Source: Eucalyptus grandis (taxonomy: Eukaryota; Streptophyta; Magnoliopsida; Myrtales; Myrtaceae). Taken from it: DNA of 64,000 bases. The notes beneath the pieces are model-generated. The model was not told the origin of the DNA and made no database searches. It was given only the letters and a program-made list of their open reading frames with translations. The position numbers were made by a program, and so were the translations under genes. The DNA is taken from the NCBI RefSeq assembly GCF_016545825.1, contig NC_052614.1, positions 17,564,559 to 17,628,558 on the forward strand, written 5' to 3'. Each line of letters opens with the position of its first letter. Position 1 is the stretch's first letter. Shown here piece by piece: positions 37,101 to 47,548 of the stretch.

Positions 37101-40100
37101 GCACTAATTCTAACAACGGAATGCACACGCATCTACTTATAATTGCTGTCCCTTTTGGTTTCTCTGTCACGTTCTAGCACCATGGGTCATCACCAGGACA
37201 TGGTTGCTTGTTGGGGCTTTTTGAGGTCTTTGTTTAGTCTCCTGTCTTGTTGGTTTCGTCAGTGTCCGAACACGGCTGAATACGTCCCGAAAAAGATGCC
37301 AAAAAGTTCGGTCGCTCGGCGAATTGTTTTGGCGTTTTGAGGGTTTTTGACCAGATCACTACAACCAATAGCAAAAGAGGAGATGGCTTTACGCATAAGA
37401 AGATGACCTGTTTAGCTTACTTCCTCCTATGGAAATGTCGTTACATAGTCGGAAAGGGTACCTCCAAATGTATTTGGACCGCTCAATACCATGTGGGGTT
37501 CACCCACTCACTCTATAAAGAAAAGTTGTGGCCTTCTATATGCCCCGTAAGCAATTCGACTGTACCATAAAATTGAAGTTGTGGATCTTTTGAGGTATGG
37601 CCAAATATCCGACTGATGATCGAAGCCTGAAGTTGAGGCTAAGGACAAGAGGGCCTTTTTTTTTTTTACATGCCGAGCACCCAAACATGAATCGGCCAGA
37701 CGAGAAGGCGGACGAGCGGCCGCCTGGCCAGGTGCTTGCGTTTTGTCCAGGCATAATGGGCATGAATTGAGCACCCGGAAAGACCCGGCAAGTGCCACAA
37801 GCTTGGCCTAACTTACATCTATAAAAAGCCTATTTGAAGGTACTTTGCGGCGTTCATGTTAGAATCTATTGAGAATGTTTCTAGGCTTTCTCTTTTTGAG
37901 TTTTGATATGAAACACTACGAGAGCTTCTGTGAAATAGTAGGTGAGGATTAATTAAGTGTAATTGAGGTTTGGAGCAAAGAGAGACATTGATTGGAGCAT
38001 GTAATCTTTCGTCTATAGTGGATTACTTCCTTCCTCTCTGTGGACATAGGGCCGAGCAACGTATATCCCGATGCGTTGTCTTTCTATCTATTGTATACTT
38101 CTCTATTAATCTCGCGATTGTGGTGGACGACACGACCCTATTCCTGGCAATCAAAACAAATAAATCATCGGTCACTCAACTTAATGCAAACTTATAATAA
38201 CTTTCCCCTTTTAAAAAAGAGCCAGAGCAGGATTTGCCAAAAGAAAAGGGTCATGATGTTTGCTGAGTGGAACGTGACACATGCGTGCACAATTTTCCAG
38301 TCAAGAATCTACACATCGGAAAAAGTTAGGTGACATCTCTATATCTCATGTATGCTTTCCCTAGATCCACTTTCTCTGTAACCTCAGCCACTTTAACCCG
38401 ATTTTTAAAGCAAAAGACAATTTGACTCTGTGGAAAAGGGGGATAAAAAAATAAGGTTTTCTTGCTGATGCAGGTGGTCCAAGGCCTCCACTTAGTGGTT
38501 TATTTTTCTTTAATTACTAATTAATAAAAGAGCCAATGCTTTTGCTCGATTCTAGTCTCTCAAGCGATACATGTTCATGAGTAGAATTGACCTAACAATG
38601 TTGCCATTCTCCATCTCATTATTACGCACATATGTTTGTTTTATGGATCATACTAAAAAAAAAAAATCGTTTGCAAACTTTACTTATGAGTAGAATGAAG
38701 ATACTCGCATAAAACGTGACCAGGACATGCCCGCCAAAATTGTTTTCTTCACACCATGTGTTATGAAGTGAAAAACTGTGCATCAATTGAAGTCGAATTC
38801 AATTTCGAACTATACTTAAAAATAGAAGGTGAAGAGAGGAAGTAACCCCTAATCAATGGTAATTACTATTTTTTAATCAAGTAATTGTTTGTGCTCTTTA
38901 TATACCTAACAAAAGAAGCGACAATGACATTCGTATGGCAGTTTAGATGGCAAAAAGATGTTGATGAAAGCCATTGTATGTCCCATGAATGGTAAGTTCC
39001 AGTCCATCACACGTTAAGAAGTTCGAGAAAGGTGACTTCAAGATAAGGACTATCAATAATTAATCATACATTGAGTTGTTAATTTAAGTGGGTGTGACGT
39101 ACGTTGGGGCATCTTCTCTAGATGTTGGGAAGATCTAGGACAGAAGTATTTGTGGTAATAACTGACCTTCATATGCTGCAAAAGTTGATCACATATAGCA
39201 AGCAAATTCTTTATTTAACTAATTAATTGGCAAAAATGGGCGGTCACTTTCGGCGTTGAGGATTAATCTCCCATTGGTAATGAGTTTATTGGAGGTTGCA
39301 TATTTTTCAAAAATAAAGAAAGAGGATTGAGACAAGATTGCCAATAAGAAGACATCCTCTGTTAGTGCAAAGAAAAAAAAATACATTAGGTACTCCACAA
39401 CATTAGAAACTCTATGTATAAGACCTAGCGTGCTCTTTTGGGAGAAAGATTTATCCTCATATTGGAATAATTACAAAGAAACTCACGCTATGTCGCAGGA
39501 AATTAAATTACTAAATTACTAGATCGACTAATAAAAAAGAGATGTTTCATAATTCATAGTGAGATTTGTAATGAGAATTCCTTAAATCGGTAACATAGCC
39601 TAAGGTCATTTATATATATATTTATTACATAATGAGAAAGATCCATAGTGTAGCCTTCTTTCAAAACGTCTTGAAATCTTGGCAATTCCCACTTTTCATA
39701 TGAAGAGATTTAATCGATGCATGTAATAGGGGAAGAGCTCATAAATAATTACTCAATTATAAGTGGTGCTCCTTACTCTATACTTAATTCACATTCAAAC
39801 ACTTCTAATACCATACACTCCATGTTATGCCGCCTACTCTATATTACCTTGAACACTTGTAACATTAGTATATGCAATTTATTAATAAAATAAAACTTGA
39901 TATAAGAGACAAGAACAAGGTAAATTCATTAATGTAATTTGATTTTTTTAATTCATTTGTCATATGAAAAAACAACATAAATAAAGTTCTTTCATAAATA
40001 AGTACTTAATTATACATTACGCCACATACTCTGAAATTAATTTGCCCCGTACACATCTAATATGTATTTTTTTTTTTTTTTTTTTACTTTAACACAACTT

Positions 40101-40904
40101 GATTTAAGAGACAAGAACAGGCTAAATTCTTTATTGAAAAAATTGAATTGATTTTTTTTTTTAAATTTTATAGGTACAAAAGACATTACAAATAATGTTT
40201 TGAGTGTTTGGCGAATTGGATTGCGACCAAGAGGACTGCACCCCTCGTCCTCGACTGTGAGATTTATGCACAAGATCACTTGTCTAACAAGAGATCTGTC
40301 ATGAGTTACAGAAAAAAGTTATAGCCCAAGTCTTTGATTGTCAACTCTAATTAGAAAAGACTGAGCAGGACATGGTGGATCTAAATCCGCTAAGTGTCGG
40401 GAGTTCTTAGTCGGCAAACATGGATAGTCGACGAGGTGATTAGCAATTGCCAATGGGGTGCATAAAGAAAAATTATTAAGTCCTATGACATGAGTGTCGG
40501 CAAGTGAAGTTCAATTTAGTCAGCAAACAGACCACGAACACATTATCGGCGACGAGCTGAGCACTAAGTAACCACCAAGGTTATGAGTGTTGATCTCGAA
40601 TACAATTCGCATGAGTGAGTCAATGTGGTTGCCAGGCTGACATGGTCCAAAAGTAGTGGAGCCATAAATCTTGTAAGCCACTAACCGTGGAGGCTGAGAA
40701 ACATGGGCTGTTATGACTTGGAAAGAGGGGTGGCAAGTCGCAGAAGAAACCGTCAACGTGGGGCGAGTAATGAACGCGTGGTCGTCGATAGTGGATCTTT
40801 GGTAACCGTTTGTACATACATGTTTTGGTGAATTCTAGAAGTCACGTAAGATGTTATTTGCTTTCTTTGTAATTATTATTAACCATCGCTAGTGGATTTA
40901 AATA
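34109..40904. other. Long intergenic region, no recognised gene
   Basis: About 6.8 kb without a convincing coding sequence; open frames are short and of random composition. Poly(T) runs at about 37661 and 40069-40085. The first 200-300 bp are probably the 3' untranslated region of the preceding gene. Confidence 0.6.
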
Positions 40905-41366
40905 GGATTAATACCCTAAAAAGTGTGACAAATTTACCCAAATTGACTATAAAAAACTAAAATCTGGTATACTTGTGATAAATTTACCATAAACTAATTT
41001 ATTTAATCATCAAAAACTCTAAATTGGTACATTTGTGAGAAATATACCTTCCGTTAAATTGGATCAATACCACGAAAATTACAAAAATTGCATAATTATG
41101 ACAAATGAAGAGTAAAATCACAAATTGTTATATCGGTCAACTGTCACGTGTCATTTGGACATAAAAAAATGTCATGTGTCATTTAACTTAATAATTTGAC
41201 AGTAAAATTTAATGAAAACTAACATAGGGTAAATTTATAATAATTGTACCGGTTTAGGATAAATTTATCAAATGTGTACCAGTTTGGGATTTTTAGTGGT
41301 CAAAAAATTGGTTTGAGGTAAATTTGTTACAGTGTACCAATTTGGTGTTTTTTAGGGCATTAACCC
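40905..41366. mobile_element. Mutator-type MITE (462 bp)
   Basis: The left end GGATTAATACCCTAAAAA and right end TTTTTTAGGGCATTAACCC are inverted repeats, continued inward by repeated AAATTTACC and GGTAAATTT-type blocks on both arms. A perfect 9-bp target duplication ATTTAAATA lies at 40896-40904 and 41367-41375. No coding sequence; non-autonomous. Confidence 0.88.
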
Positions 41367-41616
41367 ATTTAAATATTAGGATTGTAATTCAAGCAAGCGA
41401 CCATTAATCAATCAATAGACACTAGTTGTTCATATTTTATCTTCCCATTATCTTTACATTATAGTACCCTTTTACATGGCTGACCGTGATTGTTTCCAAT
41501 TTTCGTACCTTTAACTTTTTTCATCGATAAGCATTTCCAGTCCAAGAATTAACAAATGCCCCTTCATATCGTTTGACAATTTCCATATCGATCCGTATTT
41601 TGAAAGGTGCTTCATT

Positions 41617-42215
41617 GGCACTTTCAGCGAAACAATCACCATAAACTGATTTCCACAAAACAAACTCAGTTCCTGGGTTGAATTAGGAGATGTCAGTTGA
41701 TGCGGGCTGGTTTCAAATGTAACTAGTTCAAATTTTCGGTTCCGATTCTTTGGAACTCCAAGGTCGATTCCATCTTCCGCCTTTGGAGCCGATCACCTCA
41801 CTCATGCATATAAAATCACCCCATAAGGTCACCTTAAGTTGACATCCGACGGTGAGGTGTAAATATTTTAAAAGTAAATTTTTTTCCATAAAATAGAAAT
41901 TGCAAGCTGGAAAGTTGCACGTATATAAACAATGTGTTTGATCAACAGCGAATGAGATTATCACAGATCATAAAAGATGTTCCAAAAAATAAAAAATAAA
42001 ATCAAGAGTGAGAAAATGCAAAGAAAAGTGGAAGATGGGGGCCCGGTGAATTAAGTAGACGCGTGAAGTACCGCAGGCCCAGCCTTTTAGAAAATCTCCA
42101 AACGAACGAGAGCCCAAAGGACCAAAACACGTGAGGCAGTCTGTCGATAGCTTCTCCGTTCGGCAGCAGCGACCACGAAGATTCGTTCCTCGGTGAAGAA
42201 GATGTGCGAGTTCTG
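41617..42215. repeat. Array unit 1, leading segment (copy at 62592-63202)
   Basis: Almost collinear with 62592-63202, including the AACAATCACCATAAACTG start, the GGTTCCGATTCTTTGG block and the beginning of the bL36 copy. It marks the start of one unit of the RLK array. Confidence 0.9.
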
Positions 42216-42313
42216 CAAGCCGGTGAAGCGCCCGGGCGCCTGTACACCGTTTGCTCGGCTAATCTCAAGCACAAGCAGCGACAGGGGATGATGGCGTTCG
42301 CCGGCGAAGGACA
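42175..42313 (+). pseudogene. bL36-type organellar ribosomal protein, pseudogene
   Basis: The conceptual product follows the bL36 family: KIRSSVKKMCEFCK, then RLYTVCSANLKHKQRQGMM, with the zinc-ligand Cys-X2-Cys, Cys and His positions present. bL36 is a very small large-subunit protein of bacterial-type ribosomes, nuclear-encoded for plant mitochondria. Two defects: the start codon is ACG (42175-42177) where the copy at 63160 has ATG, and one base is missing at about 42221-42226, so the second half is in another frame. Reading past 42313 is uncertain; an intron could begin near the GTACGG at about 42327. Identification rests on the short motif. Confidence 0.7.
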
Positions 42314-42721
42314 GCTCCCTCCCACGTACGGCTTTTCTCGAACCTTGTTGAAAATTTGCGACTTTCGTGTGATTCGTGATTTGAAATCAGTCTGCAAGTG
42401 TTATGGGAGCTGCATAACTACATGTGATAGAACGCTCATAGCATAAATTAGTTTTGAGGCCTAAACACGGCACCGGCTAATCCTCTCTTCCCAGACGAAC
42501 GCTCAGAGCATAAATTAGTTTTTGCTCGTTTCCCCCCAACTCAACTACTCCCGTTGGATTGAATTTATAGCACAGACTAATAAATTGTAGAATGAAGCAT
42601 CTTTAGAGGCTGTCACATCTCAAAGATTAAATAGTGCATTATAGCCTTGATTTAGGCTATTAGAGTTGGGAGAGCGTAGTAAGCCAGGTGGATAGGCCAA
42701 ACATTAAAATGTGGTGGATAT

Positions 42722-43180
42722 CTTTTAGAGAAAGTGATACAAAGGGTCCATGAATTTTGTAATGTTGTTTATGAACTTTTAATTTGTCCATTATGGCCTT
42801 AAAGTTTAGCCCGATGTGCGATGTGCTTCCTGAACTTTTATTTTGTTCATTGTCTTAAACTTTTAGTACGTGTTCAATTCAATCCATAGACTATATGAAA
42901 ATATTTAATGTTGTCCCTGATTTTAAATTAATGAAAGGGCTAAATTGAACATTTTAATATACTTCAGGGACTACATTGAATATTTATCAAAAATCTAGAG
43001 ATTACATCGAACAAATTAAAAATTCATCCATGAACTAAATTGAATATGTACCAAAAGTATAGGGAATACATTGAACAAATAAAAACTCAAGAACCATAAT
43101 TGAACAAATTAAAAATTCAAAGACTACATTACACATTGGGCCAAATTTAGAGGTTATTTGTATCATTATCCTTTTCTTTT
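42722..43180. mobile_element. Inverted-repeat element, about 460 bp
   Basis: The left part (GTGATACAAAGG..., ACTTTTAATTTGTCCATTATGG) is complementary to the right part (...CAATTGAAC..., TTTGTATCATTATCC). Many short GAACAAATTAAAAATTC-type phrases recur inside. The exact ends and a target duplication are not clear. The right portion recurs at 54110-54440 in unit 2 of the array. Confidence 0.45.
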
Positions 43181-44439
43181 TCCCTATTTTGTTGAAAGAA
43201 GATTACTGTTTTTGTATATGCATGATTGTTTCTATAACACCAGCGCATGTCCTTTACATTGTCCAACGCTTATTTGCGAAGATGTCCTACGACTCCTTAG
43301 ATAACCAATTCACCTCCTTCTTGATTCTTTCTGCCTACTTCATTTATCAATTTGCATATATTCTATCGATATACGAAAAAAGATACATAATCTAAAGTCA
43401 AACTGCACATTATCGTGCTACGGTATTTAGAAGGGTTCCGGAGAAATTAACCAATGAAAAAATCAAGATGATAAAATATAATAAGAATTAGATGAAAAGG
43501 ATAGTTCCGTAAATTATTAGTTCTACTTGAGAGGACCAAAATCAACACTAGGATTCAAATTAATATTTTAAAGAAATTCTACTACTGGTAAAGAAAAGCT
43601 TCCAAATTAGGACAGGAATACTCAATTTGATCAATGTGGTCTTATTCTTCTTCAGTCGAAATCATTTCAAATGTAAAAGAGGAGGGATTTCTCACAGTGC
43701 ATCGAAAGAAAAAAATTTAATTTTCTCTACATTCTAACTGCAGATATTTCAAAGTCATTATCCCTATCCTCCTAGGGACAGGAAACCAAAAGTCGTTACT
43801 GAAGAGACTCAATTAGATGACAATGTGTGTTAGAAAAGAGAGAGTCGTTTGAGTGAATATTGCCCATATTAAGGAACGTGAATTGTGGTTTTGGCGTCCA
43901 TGCCATACTTCATTCAAATTAATTAATGAAAGAATGACATAAACATTTTGAAGTAAATTAGGGATTTAAGTGGACCGACTAAAACTTCCAAGATAACATC
44001 ATACATATGTCAAAAAGTAACTTGATTGAACCAATTTAAAAATGTAAGAATGGCACTACACATCGATAAAAGTTTGCACAAAACTAGTATCATTGTGCCT
44101 TCTAGCAATAGAAAGTGCATGTTATTTACATCTTGCTTCAAAAGAAGGGAAGAGATGTCGATTTAATATATTTTGCAAATTCAATTCCTCTTCGCTACGC
44201 AAAAAAGCTGGAAATAGTTGTGAAATGAGATCTTCCCAAAAGTCTTCTCATAATTAATTCTGGTGCCACAACTCCAAACTATAATCATTGCACTATTCCT
44301 ATGATGTTCACAAAGAAGCTTGCTCTGTATTGAAAATCATAAATCACATTGTTGGGATTAGTGAAAACTATAGAGATATTCAAAAGGCGATCATTATCAT
44401 TACTTAAAACCAAACACAATACCACATGAAAAAGTAACT
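43181..44439. repeat. RLK 3' flank, unit 1 (copy at 54465-55331 and 60506-60900)
   Basis: Non-coding sequence downstream of the receptor kinase. It matches 54465-55326 and, after the copia insertion there, continues at 60506. No gene is evident. Confidence 0.8.
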
Positions 44440-44843
44440 TCAAAACTTACCATCTCCAGTGAATGCTCCAAATTTCTTAACACTGAGATTGCGAAGTTGC
44501 TCTAAGCTGACTGCAGAGAATGGCATTTTCATGGGTTCTTGAACGCAAAGCTCACGCGAGACTTGTTCCATAGTCGGTCGCAGCTGCGGATCAGATTGCA
44601 AGCATGCGAACGCTAGCTTGGTGATCAAGACCACGTTTCGTGCATCTTGAAGACAAATTCTAGAAGGTGAGAGACGATGATCTAGCACATCCTTTAACAT
44701 TATTGGCGACTCAGATTGGGTGGAAGATGAACATTCCCAAGAGATGTGATATCCTGGATGCTTTCCCATGATTGTCTCTAATGCAATGACTCCAAAGCTA
44801 TACACATCGCATTTTTCAGTCGGAACTATAGAATAAGCCAGCT
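44440..44843 (-). CDS. Receptor kinase, second exon (kinase C-lobe)
   Basis: Joined in phase to the preceding exon (…IAP, then GAG completes APELAYS). Contains [19 protein letters not shown] (subdomain IX) and [12 protein letters not shown] (subdomain XI), both intact. The frame ends at 44440, but a strong donor-like GTAAGT occurs at about 44445-44450 right after a GDG, so a short further exon is possible. Confidence 0.85.
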
Positions 44844-45261
44844 CTGCAAAGAATTCATAGTTTTTCATAACCTCAATCATAAGCTATATTCAAGTTAACA
44901 ACATTGCTTCCCATGACGTGATGATAACAAGTACAAATTTCTACTTAATCTACACTTACAACACTAATTTGATCATGGGAGTTTATGCTTTGACAAAGTT
45001 CAAACAATTTTGTTTTGACATTCAAAGTAAGAGCATCTTTAGGTAACACGAACTATTATGATATTTTTCCTCATTTGCCAATTCTTTCTTACTGGGGAAA
45101 TCAAAAAGCTTTTTGTCTACACTGAACTCGAAAACTTTGATGGAGTAAACAAATTTCCATAAGAAGATTAAATAACTAAACTACACCAACTAGCAAAGTT
45201 TCAATTATGGAAAGGATGTCTGACACCAAATGTAATTAAAATTGCAAAAATTATGAAGTAC

Positions 45262-47548
45262 CTGGAGCAATGTACCCAATGGTGCCAGCAATAGCAGTCC
45301 AGTTTGATGAATCCGGCTTCAATAGTCTTGCAGTGCCAAAATCAGAAACATGAGCCTCATAATCGGCATTCAATAGAATGTTGTTACTGGTCACGTCTCG
45401 ATGAATCAAAGGAGGCGAACATTCATGATGCATATAGGACAATGCATCCGCAACTCCTCGGACCACATTTACTCTCTTGTCCCATTGAAATTCTAATGCT
45501 CTTTCATCATCGTTCAAAATTGTTCTCAAGCTCCCTCTTTCCATGTACTCGTACACCAAAAAACAATGTTGGGCATGAGAGCAGAACCCATAAAATTTCA
45601 CAATGTTGCGATGGCGTATATTTCTTAAGGCTTGAATTTCCCTTTCAAATGGTATCAAATCGACAAGCTCGCCATTTTCCCGAGATGATGAGATTTGCTT
45701 GACAGCAACCGTTTGATCTTCTGATATCTTGGCTTTATAAACAATTCCATATGCTCCTTCACCCACATAGTACTCGGAGTCAAATCCTCTCGTGGCCTTG
45801 ACGATTCGATCATAGAAAACCTTGCCATTATAACTCAAGATACGCATAAAATCTAAATCATTTTCCCATTCATTGTTCTCTCTCTTAATCATCCTTCTTC
45901 GACGGTGATTGATGATGACAAGAACGGTCAACGTGCAAGAGAGAAGGAGAAACCCCAATAACGAGAGAATTGGGACAATGATGATTCTAGTATTAATGCG
46001 TCTAATGCTTTTCTTGCTCACGGTAGAATTGCATTTTGGTAAACCAACAACATTTCCACAGAGCCCTTTGTTATGCTGAAGTGCCTCAAATGGAGCCTCA
46101 ATGAAAGCCTTGACATTTGGGAGAGGACCTTCGAGGTCATTGTAAGATATATCAATGGAAGTCAAGGCTAACATATCATCAAAAATATGCACAATAGAAC
46201 CAAAGAGGCTATTGTGGGAGATATTTAGAACTTGCAGCATTCTTAACTTTCCAAGCTCTCCAGGTATATTTTCAATTAACATATTATGACTCAAGTCAAG
46301 AACCTCAAGAAATTGTATGTTGCATATCTCAAAAGGGATGCTTCTATGAAATTTGTTTCCACTCAAGTTCAAGCACAACAAGCTTTGACATGAGCCTAGC
46401 TGCATTGGTATTGATCCACTCAAATTATTTGATGCCAAGTTCAGATGTGCCAGATGGGATAAAAGTCCAAACTCAATCGGAACATTTCCTATGATGGCAT
46501 TGTTGCTTAGATCAAGCTCTAACAACAACGATAGGTTTCCCAATTCCCTTGGAATCATCCCACTTAAATTATTTAATGAAAGGTCGAATCTCTGTAATTG
46601 AGCCATCCTTCCAAATATTGCGGGTATCTCACCAGAAATGCTAGTGTTCGATATCCTTAAACTCGTCAAATTATTACAATGCTCCCATTTCCATGAAAGT
46701 TTGCCGGTCAAATGATTGTGGCTCAAGTCCACATAATATGCATGCGGATATACTCCAAAAGCTTCTGTAATGTTTCCAGTAAGTTGGTTTCTGTCTAACC
46801 TCAATCTGATTAATGTGCTACAATTCTTTAAGCTTGTTGGGACAGGACCCTTGAAATGATTGTTGAAGACGCTGAAATATTGCAATGATCCTTCAAGGCA
46901 TACATCTTCTGGCAATTCCCCATGTAATTCATTATTAGATAGATCCAAATTACCCAATCGTGTTAACTTATTAAATTCAAAAGGTAAGGAGCCAATGAAT
47001 TTATTGTCATGAAGAATTAATAAAGTTAGATTCGCCAAGCTTCCAATTGATGCTGGGATGGGACCAGTCAAATTATTGAAGGATACTTCCAATTTTCTAA
47101 GAGATATCAATTTCCCCAACTCTTGTGGAATCGAGCCTGAAAGATTATTTGACCAAAGCGTTAAATAATTTAAATTACTTAAGTTTGATAGAGACAATGG
47201 CATTGGGCCAACCAAATGATTCTCTGACAAATCCAATCCTTCGAGATGTACCAATCTCCCAATTTCTTGAGGGATTGAGGACGAGATTGCATTTCCATTG
47301 AGGTAAAGAAAAGATAAATTGGTCAGGTTTCCTATAGAAAAAGGAATCGAGCCACTGAAATTGTTGTGTCCCAAATAAAGTTTGGTAAGAGAAGTGAGCT
47401 TCCCTATTTCTGAAGGAATGAATCCCGACAATTTATTTCCCCATAAGCTAAGAATCTTCAAGCTCCTCAAGTCGTATATTTCTTGTGGCATGGAACCGAA
47501 AGGGCATTCTTTGAAATGACTAACTCGGTTAAGTTGCCCGGTTTGCAA
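45262..47548 (-). CDS. Receptor kinase, LRR end, transmembrane segment and kinase N-lobe
   Basis: Open frame covering the last part of the amplified LRR array and the unique LRRs that follow (beginning VGPMPLSLSNL), then the post-LRR cap with paired Cys (GLCGNVVGLPKCN), a transmembrane helix (RIIIVPILSLLGFLLLSCTL), a basic stop-transfer HRRRR and the kinase. Kinase landmarks are intact: glycine loop GEGAYGIV, VAVK lysine, HRDVTSNN (RD type), DFG and GTIGYIAP. The exon ends at the donor 45261/45260. Upstream of 47548 it runs into a one-base deletion (an A lost in the AAAA run of the preceding LRR), so it is cut off from the N-terminal frame. Intact kinase motifs mean this part has decayed little. 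Confidence 0.88.

Noticed and set aside
42002..42397. 131-codon minus-strand frame with Cys and Arg
   Set aside because: Antisense of the bL36 pseudogene, and its counterpart at 62940-63236 differs by frame breaks.
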